A DNA stretch of 64,000 nt from JAOUEA01 sp963810945 (GCA_963810945.1 CAWEPI010000008.1:186001-250000), one strand, 5' to 3'. Positions 27,030 through 36,829 are shown, counted from the stretch's first letter. Numbers and translations are program-made. The notes: generated by a model not told the origin, from the letters alone.

Positions 27030-27503
27030 GTGGCCGTCCGCAAGCTGGTTCGTCGCAAGCGCGACGGGTTCGACCTCCGCTTCGACGACAACGAGCGGGA
27101 TCTCCTCGGGCACCTCCTCGGGGAGCTCCGCTCGTTGCTGATCGCCGAGAACCCGGCGAGCGACCCGGGCGTGGCCAGGCTCTTCCCGCCCGCCTACCCG
27201 GACGACCTGCTCCAGAACCTCGACTTCGAGCGCGGGGCCGGCAACGAGCTGCTGACCCAGCGCCTCGCCACGATCGATGAGGCCGAGGCGGCGCTCGCGC
27301 AGCCGCGGGTGAGCGAGGAACAGCTGATGGCGCTCCTGCGCGCGGTGAACGACCTACGTCTCGTCTACGGCGTGAAGCTCGAGGTCACCGAGGAGTCGGG
27401 GCGTAGCGACTTCACCGACGATCGCTCACGCGCCACGTTCGACCTCTACGTCTGGCTCGGCTGGCTCGTCGAGCACATCGTGTCCGGCCTGAACGACGGC
27501 TAG
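27030..27503 (+). CDS. DUF2017 family protein (ClpS neighbour)
   Basis: 157 residues, GTG start. Conserved features include a basic N-terminus (VRRKRDGFDLRFDDNER), ARLFPPAYPDD and a helical C-terminus (YVWLGWLVEHIV). The family almost always follows clpS in actinobacteria and may act with it in proteolysis; no activity is established. It is convergent with pyk and the stop codons are 1 base apart. Confidence 0.9.
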   Translation: MAVRKLVRRKRDGFDLRFDDNERDLLGHLLGELRSLLIAENPASDPGVARLFPPAYPDDLLQNLDFERGAGNELLTQRLATIDEAEAALAQPRVSEEQLMALLRAVNDLRLVYGVKLEVTEESGRSDFTDDRSRATFDLYVWLGWLVEHIVSGLNDG

Positions 27504-27504
27504 C

Positions 27505-28923
27505 TCAGCGGATCGGCATCCCCACCTGATGGATCTTGAGCATGTTCGTCGTCGTGCGTCCGGCCGGTGAGGCCGCCGCCATCACGACCAGCTGACCGGG
27601 TTCGGCGATCCCGCGCTCCCGAAGGCCCGCGTCCATCAACGCGATCATCTCGTCGGTGTCGGCGGGCGGCGCGGCCGGCAGCGGGGTCACGCCCCAGAGC
27701 ACGGTGTTGGTGCGGCGCACCGCCAGGTCCGGCATGAACGCGTAGATCGGACACGTGGGTCGCTCGGCGGAGAGGAGGCGCGCGGTCCGGCCCGTCTCCG
27801 TGTAGCACGTGATGGCCACCACCTCGCGGTCGCCGCCGGCCACCGTCGCGGCCGCATGCGCGACAGCCGCGGCCTCGCCCGTGTGCCGGCAGGGCGGCTG
27901 CGCGGCCCGGTATCGCTCGCCGTGGACCTCCGCCGCCTCCGCGATGCGCGAGGCCGCCGCGGCCGCCTCGAACGGGTATTCGCCGATCGCGGTCTCGCCC
28001 GAGAGCATGATGCCGTCCGCGCCGTCGAGGACCGCGTTCGCGACGTCCGTGGCCTCGGCGCGAGTGGGCCGCGGCGCGTGGATCATCGATTCCAGCATCT
28101 GGGTGGCCACGATCGCGGGACGGCTCGCGGCGCGGGCGGCGCGGAGCAGGTCCTTCTGCAGGAGCGGGATCTCCTCCATCGGGAGCTCGACGCCCAGGTC
28201 TCCGCGGGCCACCATCAGCGCGTCGGTCACCTCCAGGATCGCGTCGATCCGTTCGACCGCGGGCTTCGTCTCCACCTTGGCCACGATCGGCACGAGGCGG
28301 TCCCCCATCGCGGCGCGGAGCTCCTCGATGTCCTCGGGCCCGCGCACGAACGACTGGGCGATCAGGTCGACCCCCATCTCGAGCGCCCGCGCGAGGCACT
28401 CGTGGTCTCGGTCGGTGACCGCCGGAAGGCCCAGCCGCTCGGCCGGTACGTTCACGCCCTGGCCCGAGCGCACCGTGCCGCCCCGCAGGCACTTCAGGTG
28501 CACGTCGCCGCCGTCCACGGCATCGACGGTGAGCTCCACCGCCCCGTCCGCGAGGAGGACCCGATCCCCCGCGCGCAGGTCATCCGCGAGACGCGGGTAC
28601 GTGGTCGAGGCCGCGTGTTCGTCGCCGGGCTCGCCGCCCGGACGCAGCGTGAAGCGCTGGCCGGGCTTGAACCGGAAGGGGTCAGGCGCCACCGCTCCGA
28701 GCCGGACCTTGGGTCCGGGGAGGTCGCCCAGGACCGCGAGGGGGCGATCCACCTGCTCCTCGACCTCCCGCACGAGGTGGACGCTGCGAGCGTGGTCCCG
28801 GGGGGCGCCGTGGGAGAAGTTGATCCTGAAGATCGACGTGCCGGCTTCCACCAATGCGCGGACCAGCTTGGGCGTCGCCGACGCCGGCCCGAGCGTGCAG
28901 ATGAGCTTGGTGCGGGCGCTCAC
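27505..28923 (-). CDS. pyk: Pyruvate kinase
   Basis: 472 residues from a GTG overlapping the deacetylase stop. It catalyses the last step of glycolysis, PEP plus ADP to pyruvate plus ATP. Visible are TKLICTLGPAS at the N-terminus, RINFSHG, GDLPGPKVR, the catalytic IVAKVETKPAVERID (Lys/Glu), MVARGDLGVE, and IVATQMLESMI with PTRAEATDVANAVLDG. The C-terminal allosteric domain is present. It is last in an operon after an aminotransferase and a deacetylase gene. Confidence 0.97.
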   Translation of the reverse strand: MSARTKLICTLGPASATPKLVRALVEAGTSIFRINFSHGAPRDHARSVHLVREVEEQVDRPLAVLGDLPGPKVRLGAVAPDPFRFKPGQRFTLRPGGEPGDEHAASTTYPRLADDLRAGDRVLLADGAVELTVDAVDGGDVHLKCLRGGTVRSGQGVNVPAERLGLPAVTDRDHECLARALEMGVDLIAQSFVRGPEDIEELRAAMGDRLVPIVAKVETKPAVERIDAILEVTDALMVARGDLGVELPMEEIPLLQKDLLRAARAASRPAIVATQMLESMIHAPRPTRAEATDVANAVLDGADGIMLSGETAIGEYPFEAAAAASRIAEAAEVHGERYRAAQPPCRHTGEAAAVAHAAATVAGGDREVVAITCYTETGRTARLLSAERPTCPIYAFMPDLAVRRTNTVLWGVTPLPAAPPADTDEMIALMDAGLRERGIAEPGQLVVMAAASPAGRTTTNMLKIHQVGMPIR

Positions 28924-30071
28924 GGCTCGGGCTCTCCGCCGAGCACCGCGCGACGCACGACCTCCGCGATCTCGAGCGCGTCCTCGTCCGCGGCCCCGGG
29001 AAGCGACGGCGACTCCGAGAGCGTGGTGGGCACCTCCGCGCGGAGCAGGAACTCGACGCGCTCGAGCCACCCCTCGGGGATCTGGTCCGGGACCTGCACG
29101 TCGGCCATCTCGGCGAAGTAGATCGTCCACGCCCGCGGGACGACGCGCGCCCATTGGTAGCCGCCGCCGCCCGTCGCCACCCATCGACCATCCGAGGTCG
29201 CGTGCGCGAGCGCGTGCAGTTCCTTCGCCGTCTCGCGGTAGGCGCCGGTGGTGAGGCGCATGTGCGCCAGCGGGTCGGTGTGGTGGGTGTCGCACCCGAG
29301 CTGTGTCACCAGGACGTCCGGGTGGAAGCGGCGCACCGCCTCGGGGACCACCGCGCGGAACGCCTCCAGCCACGCGACGTCGGAGATCCCCGGCGGCAGC
29401 GGGATGTTGACGGCCGTACCCTCTGCGCCTGGGCCGCCCCGTTCGGTGAGGCCCCCGGTACCGGGGAAGAACCCGATCTCCGGCGCGTACTGATGGATCG
29501 AGACGGTCAACACGCGAGGGTCGTCGTAGAAGATGGCCTGGACGCCGTCGCCGTGGTGGACGTCCACGTCGACGTAGGCGATGCGCTCCGCCCCCTGGGT
29601 GAGCAGCCAGGCGATCGCGACCGCAGGATCGTCGTACACGCAGAACCCCGACGCGCGGGCGGGCATCGCGTGATGCAGGCCGCCCGCCGCGTTGAACGCG
29701 TGGGCCACCTCACCGGTCCACACGGCGCGTGCGGCGGCGAGCGAGGCGCCGACCACCAGCGCGCCCGCCTCGTGCATCCGGTCGAAGATCGGATTGTCGC
29801 CCGGTCCGTACCCGAACCGGGTCCACGACCCTTCCTCGCCGGCGCCGGCGCGCTTGGTGGCGTCGATGAACTCCGCGGTGTGCACCATGAGGAGGGTGGC
29901 GTCGTCGGCGGCCTCGGCGCCGAGGGACACCACGCCTGATCCCTCGCCGATGCGGTACGCGTCGATGAGCTCCCACGTGAGGAGCACGCGTTCGGGGCGA
30001 AGCGGATGCTGGGGACCGTGGTCGTAGATGCGCGCCTCGGGACAGCGCACGAGTCCGACGCGATCGCTCAC
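28920..30071 (-). CDS. acuC: AcuC-type histone deacetylase family protein
   Basis: 383 residues, GTG start. The Zn-dependent deacetylase fold is clear: HPLRPERV near residue 22, GGLHHAMP near 138, VDVDVHHGDGVQ (metal Asp and His) near 175, and QLGCDTHHTDPLAH (third metal ligand) near 262, with GGGGYQ near 305. Homologues deacetylate acetyl-CoA synthetase; other small acetylated molecules are possible. It overlaps both neighbours by 4 bases. Confidence 0.92.
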   Translation of the reverse strand: MSDRVGLVRCPEARIYDHGPQHPLRPERVLLTWELIDAYRIGEGSGVVSLGAEAADDATLLMVHTAEFIDATKRAGAGEEGSWTRFGYGPGDNPIFDRMHEAGALVVGASLAAARAVWTGEVAHAFNAAGGLHHAMPARASGFCVYDDPAVAIAWLLTQGAERIAYVDVDVHHGDGVQAIFYDDPRVLTVSIHQYAPEIGFFPGTGGLTERGGPGAEGTAVNIPLPPGISDVAWLEAFRAVVPEAVRRFHPDVLVTQLGCDTHHTDPLAHMRLTTGAYRETAKELHALAHATSDGRWVATGGGGYQWARVVPRAWTIYFAEMADVQVPDQIPEGWLERVEFLLRAEVPTTLSESPSLPGAADEDALEIAEVVRRAVLGGEPEP

Positions 30072-31378
30072 GCCACGGAACGTATCGCGGCGACGGTGCC
30101 CTCGACGAGGGTCCCGGCCTCCGCGTCGGTGAGACAGAACGGCGGGCCGAGCATGATCAGGTCTCCGTCGGCGCCGTCGACGTGGCCCGTTGACGAGTAG
30201 AGGAGGAGACCGGCCTCCCGCGCGGCCGCCGCCACGCGTTCGGTGACCTGCTCGGCGCGCGGGAACGGCTCCTTGCTCACCTGGTCGCGCACCAGCTCGA
30301 TGCCGATCATGAGCCCGAGGCCTCGGACGTCGCCGACGAAGGGCGCATCGCTCAGGCCCGCGCGGAGGTCGGCCCGGATCCGCTCTCCCAACTCGGCGCT
30401 GCGCGCCACCAGATCGTCCTCCCGGAGCTTCTGCAACACCGCGCGGCCGGCCGCCGCCCCGAGCGCGTTGTGCGACCAGGTGAACCCGTGCACGAAGCCC
30501 GTGCCCGCCACCGCCTCGAAGACCTCGCCGCTCGCCGCGGCGAAGCCGAAGGGCACGTAGCCGCTCGTCGTCCCCTTGCCGGCGGTGAGGATGTCGGGGC
30601 GAACGCCCCAATGGTCCACGCCGAACCACCGGCCGGTGCGGCCCAGGCCGGTCATGACCTCGTCGGCGATGACCAAGATCCCGTAACCGCGGCAGACGTC
30701 CACCACCTTGGTCCAGTAGTCCTCACAGGGCACCGCGGCGCCGAGGGTGGCGCCCGCCACGGGCTCGGCGATGAACGCGGCCACGGTCGCGGGACCCGTC
30801 TGCTGGATCATGCGATCGAGCTCCGCGGCGTGCCAGTCGCCGCATCCGTCGGGGTGGGCCGGGTTGGGGCAGCGATACTCGTAGGCGGCAGGGGCGTGGA
30901 GATGCCGTCCCAGCCACGGTGTGTAGGGCTTGCGCAGGGGCTCCTTGCCGCTCACGTCGAGCGCGCCCAAGGTGTTGCCGTGGTACGCGCTGCGCCGCCC
31001 GATCACGGTGACGCGCGCCTCCTCGTCGCGCGCCAAGTGATACGCGCGCGCGAGCTTCAGCGCCGTCTCGACGGCCTCGCTACCCCCCGACACCGGGTAG
31101 AGACGGGGTGCGTCCATCGGCAGCAGCGGCGCGAGCTCGGAGGCGTAGGCTTCGAGGGCCTCGGTCGTGAACATCGTGCCGTGCACGTACTGCGTGCGGC
31201 GCAGCTGAGCCGTCACCGCGTCGATCACCTCAGGCACGCCGTGCCCGACGTTCACCACGATGGCGCCGCCGGCCGCGTCGAGGTACCGCTTCCCGTCGGC
31301 ATCCGTGATCCAGACGCCCTCGGCTGCCACGGCGGTAGGCAGCGGGCGGTTGAGCACACGGGGGAAGACGTTGGTCAT
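30068..31378 (-). CDS. Class III (omega-type) aminotransferase
   Basis: 436 residues from the ATG at 31378; a longer in-frame start at 31444 lacks the family N-terminus and a ribosome site. The PLP-binding Lys lies in ILTAGKGTTSGY, and the Asp contacting PLP in VIADEVMTGLGR. A cysteine-rich insert (CPNPAHPDGCGDWH near residue 165) is found in some aspartate aminotransferase family annotations. The amino donor is unknown. It starts a three-gene operon with acuC and pyk. Confidence 0.88.
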   Translation of the reverse strand: MTNVFPRVLNRPLPTAVAAEGVWITDADGKRYLDAAGGAIVVNVGHGVPEVIDAVTAQLRRTQYVHGTMFTTEALEAYASELAPLLPMDAPRLYPVSGGSEAVETALKLARAYHLARDEEARVTVIGRRSAYHGNTLGALDVSGKEPLRKPYTPWLGRHLHAPAAYEYRCPNPAHPDGCGDWHAAELDRMIQQTGPATVAAFIAEPVAGATLGAAVPCEDYWTKVVDVCRGYGILVIADEVMTGLGRTGRWFGVDHWGVRPDILTAGKGTTSGYVPFGFAAASGEVFEAVAGTGFVHGFTWSHNALGAAAGRAVLQKLREDDLVARSAELGERIRADLRAGLSDAPFVGDVRGLGLMIGIELVRDQVSKEPFPRAEQVTERVAAAAREAGLLLYSSTGHVDGADGDLIMLGPPFCLTDAEAGTLVEGTVAAIRSVA

Positions 31379-31446
31379 GACGCCGCCGTCGCTCCGATGC
31401 TCGCGAACATGGGGAGAGGATACGAGCCGGGCATCCTGATCCACGC

Positions 31447-31632
31447 TCAGGCGGGTGGACGCTTCCGTGGCTCCGCGTCGTCCTCGAAGGTGTCGAAGAC
31501 GTCCTTCAACCGCTCACCGCGCGCCTTGCGCCCCTGACGGATCTGCTCCGCCCAGTCGGGCTCGGGCTCTTCGTCCGTGCCGCGCCACCACGGCGGCACC
31601 TCGTTCGGATCGCGGCTTCCCTCGTCGCGCAT
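31447..31632 (-). CDS. 61-residue charged hypothetical protein
   Basis: A soluble, acidic and arginine-rich small protein with a PPWWRGTDEEPEPDW block and a helical middle. No family recognised. The ATG at 31632 is 10 bases past the stop of the CoA-transferase B gene, so it could be its last operon member. No clear ribosome site was found. Confidence 0.5.
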   Translation of the reverse strand: MRDEGSRDPNEVPPWWRGTDEEPEPDWAEQIRQGRKARGERLKDVFDTFEDDAEPRKRPPA

Positions 31633-31642
31633 GCCTGTCCCC

Positions 31643-32433
31643 CTACTTCGTGTACACACCGCCCGGGTCGAGCTCCTCGCGGATCAGCCGGAGCTCCTCC
31701 TCGGTCGGGGCGGGTGTCTCACCCAGATCTTCCGCGACGCGCGGCTCCCACCCCATGCTCGCCCGGATGTCGTCCAGGCTCACGCCCGGGTGCATCGTGC
31801 GGAGCGTCATCTCCCCCGTGGCGTCGTCGAACCCGTAGGTGCCGAGATCGGTCACCACGCCCGTCGGCCCGCTCCCGTTCCATCCCCGCGCGGCATCGTG
31901 CACCGGGTCGCCGCTGTGACCGGGCGAGGTGCGGAAGTCGATCGTGTCCACGAACGAGCGCTGCGCCTGACGCATGATCACGAGGATCTGTTTCGCGTGG
32001 ATCGCGATCTCGCACGCCCCGCCCGACCCGGGCAGCCGCACCTTCGGGTGCGCGTAGTCGCCGATCACGGTGGTGTTGAGGTTGCCGAACCGGTCGATCT
32101 GCGCACCTCCCAGGAACGCCACGTCGATCAGCCCTGCCTGCAGGTAGAACGCGAAGAGCTCGAACATCGACGTCACCGCCGTGGAGCCCGTCGCGAGGGT
32201 CGGGTCGCCGATCGAGAGCGGCAGCCGTTCGGGGCGCGCGCCGAACACGCCGGACTCGTACACCAACTGCAGGGACGGAGCCACGGTGCGCTGCGCGAGG
32301 TTGCACACGATGTTGGGCAGGCCCACACCCACGAAGCAGTTCGTCACGCCGCCCAGCTGGCGCGCGCTGGCCGCGATCATGATCTCCGACTTGGAGTAGC
32401 CCAGGTCCGACGTCGCGCCGGGTCGGGGCTCAC
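31643..32433 (-). CDS. CoA-transferase subunit B (glutaconate CoA-transferase-like), start region frameshifted
   Basis: Beta subunit carrying the catalytic glutamate of a two-subunit CoA-transferase. The body from about 32380 is intact: VGVGLPNIVCNLAQR, the active-site VYESGVFGARPE, and GGAQIDRFGNLN. A GTG overlapping the subunit A stop (GTGA, 32433) is the expected start, but it is out of frame by one missing base. One more C in the CCCC run at 32425-32428 would restore it (reading SPRPGATSDLGYSK). Otherwise the first in-frame ATG is at 32380. Acts with the next gene to move CoA between acids. Confidence 0.82.
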
Positions 32434-33350
32434 GCGTACCTCCCGTAGTCGACCTGACCCGAGAGCGCCGGCTCGGGCCGCAACCGATCCCAGTGCGCCG
32501 CACCGAACTTCTCCACGTACTCCCGGTGGTTCGCGAGTCCGTAGACCCACTCGTCGAGCCATGCATCGAGCGAGGCCGGCTCGCGGGCGATCTCGTCCCA
32601 CTCCAGGTAGAAGGCGTTGTCCCGGTCGTAGTAGCCCTGCGCGAAGCTCGGGTGGCATGCGAAGGGCTCCTCCACCACCGCATCCACCACCACGCCGGGG
32701 ATCACGGTGCGGTTGGGGTCGGCGCGGATCACCGATTCCTCCACGACCTCCTCCACGACGACGATCACCCGGTGTGCGGCGAACGCGACCTCCTTCTGGC
32801 ACCCCATCAGCCCCCAGATCTGCGTGTCGCCCGACGCGTCCGCGCGCTGCGCGTGGACGATGGCGACGTCCGGCTTGAGCGGCGGCACCACGTAGACCTC
32901 GTCGCCGTCCTCGTAGGGCGAGGTCATCGGCACGATCTTCGGGTTCACCTTGGGGATGTCCGACTCGTAGTAGCTGCGGATGGGGAAGAACGGGAGGTTC
33001 GCCGCCGCCGCCATGTAGCGGCAGACCATCCCGAAGTGCGAGTACTCCTCGATCTCGAGGGGCGCCGGATCGGCCTTCTCGATCCGACGCCGCACCGCGT
33101 GCAGGTTCCCCACCCCGGGGTTGCCCATCCAGCTGAAGATCAGCTTGGAGGCCACGCCCGCGCCGATCATCTGGTCGTAGATCACGTCCGGGGTCATGCG
33201 CGCGAGGGTGAGGTCCCTGCGCCGCTGCCGGATGATCTCGTGCCCCGCCGCGAAGCAGATCAGGTGGGTGAATCCCTCGATCGCCACGGTGTCGCCGTCG
33301 CGCACGAGGTCGCGCACGGCGTCCTGCATCGTGGTGACCTTGGAGGTCAT
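32430..33350 (-). CDS. CoA-transferase subunit A (glutaconate CoA-transferase-like)
   Basis: 306 residues. Family blocks include GDTVAIEGFTHLICFAAGHEI near residue 20, RMTPDVIYDQMIGAG, SWMGNPGVGNLH, PDVAIVHAQRAD and FAQGYYDRDNAFY. It partners the downstream B subunit and has a 4-base overlap with it. The substrate, a dicarboxylic or aromatic-derived acid, cannot be assigned. The neighbouring aminotransferase and dehydrogenase genes suggest amino-acid breakdown. Confidence 0.9.
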   Translation of the reverse strand: MTSKVTTMQDAVRDLVRDGDTVAIEGFTHLICFAAGHEIIRQRRRDLTLARMTPDVIYDQMIGAGVASKLIFSWMGNPGVGNLHAVRRRIEKADPAPLEIEEYSHFGMVCRYMAAAANLPFFPIRSYYESDIPKVNPKIVPMTSPYEDGDEVYVVPPLKPDVAIVHAQRADASGDTQIWGLMGCQKEVAFAAHRVIVVVEEVVEESVIRADPNRTVIPGVVVDAVVEEPFACHPSFAQGYYDRDNAFYLEWDEIAREPASLDAWLDEWVYGLANHREYVEKFGAAHWDRLRPEPALSGQVDYGRYA

Positions 33351-33374
33351 CGGCGGTCCACGGCGTCCGCTGCC

Positions 33375-33785
33375 CTACCCGAGCGGCTCATCGGCCCGCC
33401 AGCCGTCGCCGGGCCCGCGCAGCACGCAGAATTCGTTGCCCTCCGGGTCGCCCATCACCGTCCAGAATGAGGGCTGGCCGTCCACGGCGCTCGCAGGCAC
33501 CTTCACCAGCTCGCCGACGGACGCGCCGAGGGCTCGGAGCCGCTCCACCTCCTCGTCCATCGTGCCGGAGGGGCGCAGGTCGAGATGCACGCGGTTCTTC
33601 GCGACCTTCGGCTCGGGCACACGCTGGAAGTACAACCCCTGCGTGGCGCCGGAGGGGTCCGACAGGTAGGCGGCCTCCTCATCGGAGTCGGGATCGAGCG
33701 GGTACCCCATCGCGGCGGCCCAGAACGTCGCCACCAGCATCGGATCCGCGCAATCGAACGTCAGCGTGGCGGGCGCGAGCGCCAT
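33375..33785 (-). CDS. VOC-family (glyoxalase/bleomycin-resistance fold) protein
   Basis: 136 residues. The N-terminal TFDCADPMLVATFWAAAMGYPL and the central NRVHLDLRP and C-terminal DPEGNEFCVL segments are typical of the VOC fold with potential metal positions. No substrate can be given. It lies 2 bases after the aminotransferase stop, in the same run of genes. Confidence 0.85.
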   Translation of the reverse strand: MALAPATLTFDCADPMLVATFWAAAMGYPLDPDSDEEAAYLSDPSGATQGLYFQRVPEPKVAKNRVHLDLRPSGTMDEEVERLRALGASVGELVKVPASAVDGQPSFWTVMGDPEGNEFCVLRGPGDGWRADEPLG

Positions 33786-33787
33786 CC

Positions 33788-35098
33788 TCAGGACCCCGCG
33801 CTCTCGACCTCGGCGATGGCCTCCTCGAAGATCTCGAGCGACGCGCGTGCCTGATCCTCGCGGAAGTTCAGCGCGGGCGAGATCCGGATGGCGTCGTCGC
33901 CGCACCCGAGCATCAGCAGACCCTTGGCGAACGAGGTCTGCTCCACCGCGATGGCCTGCTGGTGGTCCTCGAAGGACAGCCCGATCCACAGGGCGCGACC
34001 GCGCACGTCCTGCACGATGGGGTGCCGCTCGGCGATCGCCCGGCATCCCTCGAGGAAGACCTCGCCCACGGCGCGCGCGTTCTCCAGGAGCCCCTCCTCC
34101 TCGATCACATCGAAGGTCGCGAGGGCCGCCGCGCAGGAGATGGGGCTGCCGCCGTACGTGGACCCGTGTGAGCCCAGCTCCCACTTCATGAGATCGTCGC
34201 GAGCCATCATCGCCCCGAGCGGGAGCCCGCTCGCGATGCCCTTGCCCGCGGTGATGACGTCGGGAGCGACGCCCTCCTGCTCGATCGCCCACATCGTGCC
34301 GCCGCGCCCCATCCCCGACTGCACCTCGTCGCAGATCAGCAGGATGCCGTGCTTGTCGCAGAGCTCCCGGAGGTAGCGGAACCAACCCTCGGGGGGCAGG
34401 ACGTAACCGCCCTCGCCCAACCAGGACTCCACCACGATCGCCGCGACCTCCGTGGGCGAGACGACCCGCTTGAACAGCACGTCCTCGAGGTAGTCGAAGT
34501 CTCCGTAGAACGAGTGGTACACCGACGGCAGCAGCGGCCCGAAGTTCGTGCGGTACTTGGCCTTGCTGGCGGTGAGCGAGACGCTGCCCATCGACCGGCC
34601 GTGGAACGACTGGTAGAAGCCGATCAGGTACTGCCGCCCGGTGGCGTACCGCGCGAGCTTGATGGCGGCCTCCACGGCCTCGGTCCCCGAGTTGGTGAGG
34701 AACGAGCGTGCCCGGAGCGAGTCGAACGGCGCCATGGCGTCCAGCCGCTCGCACACCTCCGCGTAGATGGGCAGGTAGAAGTCGCTCGCGGAGTAGTGGA
34801 GCAGCTCGGTGGCCTGCCGGCTCACGGCCTCAACGACCTTGGGGTGGCAGTGGCCCGTGGAGGTCACCGCGATGCCCGCGTTCAGGTCGATGAAGATGTT
34901 CCCGTCCACGTCCTCGACGACGGACCCCGCGCCGCGCCGCGGCACGAAGGGATAGGCCCGCGGCAGCGACGGCGACGTGACCTTGCGGTCGCGCTCGATC
35001 CGGGCCATCGCCTCCGGCCCGGGGAGTTCGGTGATGAGCTTCGGGCGGTCGTGGGCCGCGAGCCCGTCGTACGTGAGGGTGGACCCGTCCAGGCTCAC
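33788..35098 (-). CDS. Class III aminotransferase, 4-aminobutyrate/ornithine type
   Basis: 436 residues from a GTG overlapping the dehydrogenase stop. The PLP Lys lies in VITAGKGIASGLPLGA and the PLP-ring Asp in LLICDEVQSGMGR; NSGTEAVEAAIKLAR marks the phosphate-binding loop. The N-terminus (GSVVEDVDGN, STGHCHPKVV) resembles GabT and ornithine aminotransferases. Being translationally coupled to a P5C-type aldehyde dehydrogenase, ornithine or GABA are the favoured substrates; this is inference. Confidence 0.88.
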   Translation of the reverse strand: MSLDGSTLTYDGLAAHDRPKLITELPGPEAMARIERDRKVTSPSLPRAYPFVPRRGAGSVVEDVDGNIFIDLNAGIAVTSTGHCHPKVVEAVSRQATELLHYSASDFYLPIYAEVCERLDAMAPFDSLRARSFLTNSGTEAVEAAIKLARYATGRQYLIGFYQSFHGRSMGSVSLTASKAKYRTNFGPLLPSVYHSFYGDFDYLEDVLFKRVVSPTEVAAIVVESWLGEGGYVLPPEGWFRYLRELCDKHGILLICDEVQSGMGRGGTMWAIEQEGVAPDVITAGKGIASGLPLGAMMARDDLMKWELGSHGSTYGGSPISCAAALATFDVIEEEGLLENARAVGEVFLEGCRAIAERHPIVQDVRGRALWIGLSFEDHQQAIAVEQTSFAKGLLMLGCGDDAIRISPALNFREDQARASLEIFEEAIAEVESAGS

Positions 35099-36660
35099 TC
35101 CTCGATCACCGTCCTCGACTGCTCGCGCATGTACTGCGTGACGTAGTAGGGACCGCCGCCGGCCTTGCCGGTCGTGCCGGAGCCCTTCCAGCCGCCGAAG
35201 GGCTGGACGCCGGGCCACGCGCCCGTCGTCGCGCCCGCCCGGCGGTTCACGTAGACGACCCCGCCGTCGATGCGGTCCAGCCACTCCTGGATCTCGCCCT
35301 CGTCCTCACTGAAGAACCCGGCGGTGAGGGCGTACTCGCTGTCGTTCGAGAGCTCGATGCCCTCGTCCAGGGAGTCGACCGGCGCCACGGCGACGAACGG
35401 AACGAACAGCTCCTTCTTGAAGAGCCAATTGTCGGTGGGGACCTCCACCACCGTGGGCCGCACGTAGGTGCCGCGCCCGAACTCGCCGTCGGTGATCCGC
35501 TCGCCTCCCGTCACGATCGTCCCGGACTTGCGCGCCTCCTCGACGGCCTCCTCGTAGGTCTGCACCGCGGCGTCGTTGATCACCGGCCCCAGGAACACGT
35601 CGCGCTCGAGCGGGTTGCCGATCTTGATGGCCTCCGTCTTCTCCTTCAGCTGCTGGACGAAGGCGTCGTACACGTCGCGCTCCACGTACACGCGCGAGTT
35701 GGCCGAACACTTCTGTCCGCCGAACCCGAACGCCGAGCGCATCACACCGTCCGTCGCCTTGTCGAGGTCCGCGTTCTTGGTGACGATCGTGGGGTTCTTC
35801 CCACCCATCTCGCAGATCGAGGGCTTCGGGTACTCCGAGGCGAAGGTCTTGTAGATCCCCATCCCCACCTCGTAGGAGCCGGTGAAGGTGATCCCGCCCA
35901 CATCCTTGTGGTGCACGATCGCGTCGCCCACGACCGATCCGCGGCCCGGGATGTAGTGGAAGGCTCCCGCGGGGATGCCGGCGTCGCGGTAGATCTCGTA
36001 GAGCTTGTAGCCGAGCACGGCGCCCTGGTGAGCGGGCTTGAAGACCACGGCGTTGCCGGCCACGAGGGCCGCCGAGGAGGGTCCGCCGGACAGCGCCATC
36101 GGGAAGTTGAACGGGCTGATCACGGCCCAGACCCCGTAGGGCCGCAGGACGTCGTAGTAGTCGCCCGCGGCGCCCATCGCTTGCATCGGAACCCGGAACC
36201 CCTCGTGGTCCTCGATGGCCTTGGCGTTCCAGCGCATCAGATCGGCCGTCTCCTCGACGTCGCCGAGCGCCTCGAGCCGGTTCTTGCCGACCTCCATCGC
36301 CATCAGGGCGGAGAGCACGTTGCGCCGCTCCGACATCAGGTCGGCGGCGGCGTTGATCAGCTCGACGTGCTTCTGCCACCCCATCCGGTCCCACTCCAGC
36401 GCGAACGCCTTGGCCGCTGCGATCGCGTCCTCGACGTCCTGGCGGGTGGCCTGGGAGATGTGCGCGAGGAGCACGTCGCTGTCGATCGGCGAGCGGAGCT
36501 CGTACGTGCCCTCGCCCTCGCGCTCCTCACCGTTCACGACGACCGGGAGCGTCTTGCCGAGCTCGGCCTTGGCCTCCTCGATGCCCTCGTCGTAGCCCTT
36601 GTGCAGCTCCTCGTTGTCGGCCGACATGGTCGCGTACGTGACCCTGAATCCCTCTGCCAT
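35095..36660 (-). CDS. Aldehyde dehydrogenase, 1-pyrroline-5-carboxylate dehydrogenase-like
   Basis: 521 residues with an AAGGGAG ribosome site. Catalytic Glu is in ICEMGGKNP and catalytic Cys in FGGQKCSANSR, with the NAD-binding segment SPFNFPMALSG and FTGSYEVGM. Its length and N-terminal extension match bacterial P5C (glutamate-semialdehyde) dehydrogenases. With the proline dehydrogenase at 38642-39577 it would turn proline into glutamate. It is the first gene of the minus-strand run down to 33375. Confidence 0.9.
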   Translation of the reverse strand: MAEGFRVTYATMSADNEELHKGYDEGIEEAKAELGKTLPVVVNGEEREGEGTYELRSPIDSDVLLAHISQATRQDVEDAIAAAKAFALEWDRMGWQKHVELINAAADLMSERRNVLSALMAMEVGKNRLEALGDVEETADLMRWNAKAIEDHEGFRVPMQAMGAAGDYYDVLRPYGVWAVISPFNFPMALSGGPSSAALVAGNAVVFKPAHQGAVLGYKLYEIYRDAGIPAGAFHYIPGRGSVVGDAIVHHKDVGGITFTGSYEVGMGIYKTFASEYPKPSICEMGGKNPTIVTKNADLDKATDGVMRSAFGFGGQKCSANSRVYVERDVYDAFVQQLKEKTEAIKIGNPLERDVFLGPVINDAAVQTYEEAVEEARKSGTIVTGGERITDGEFGRGTYVRPTVVEVPTDNWLFKKELFVPFVAVAPVDSLDEGIELSNDSEYALTAGFFSEDEGEIQEWLDRIDGGVVYVNRRAGATTGAWPGVQPFGGWKGSGTTGKAGGGPYYVTQYMREQSRTVIEE

Positions 36661-36710
36661 CGTTGGTCGCTCCCTTCGTCGGAACGGGTGATGTGCCTGC
36701 TCCGACCGCC

Positions 36711-36716
36711 ATGCTA
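36711..36716 (-). promoter_or_regulatory. -10 box for the P5C dehydrogenase gene
   Basis: TAGCAT on the minus strand, 50 bases before the ATG at 36660, fits the TAnnnT pattern and is the same hexamer used before mshA. A -35 is not obvious. Confidence 0.45.
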
Positions 36717-36823
36717 TCCGAGCGATGCGTGAGCCGCCCATGGGCGCGCTCGACATCCGGCTGGAGCTCGTTCGCGCGGGAGAACTCGCCGGCGGAACGC
36801 AGGAAATAGCCTCTGAGCAGGCG

Positions 36824-36829
36824 TATGCT
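36824..36829 (+). promoter_or_regulatory. -10 box for the FAH-family gene
   Basis: TATGCT ends 11 bases before the ATG at 36841. No ribosome site is present, so a leaderless or near-leaderless message is likely. Confidence 0.45.

Noticed and set aside
32380..32433. CoA-transferase B starting at the internal ATG 32380 as a complete gene
   Set aside because: It would drop the conserved residues preceding the first helix (LGYSKSEIM) and the usual GTGA coupling to subunit A; a missing base in the C run is simpler.
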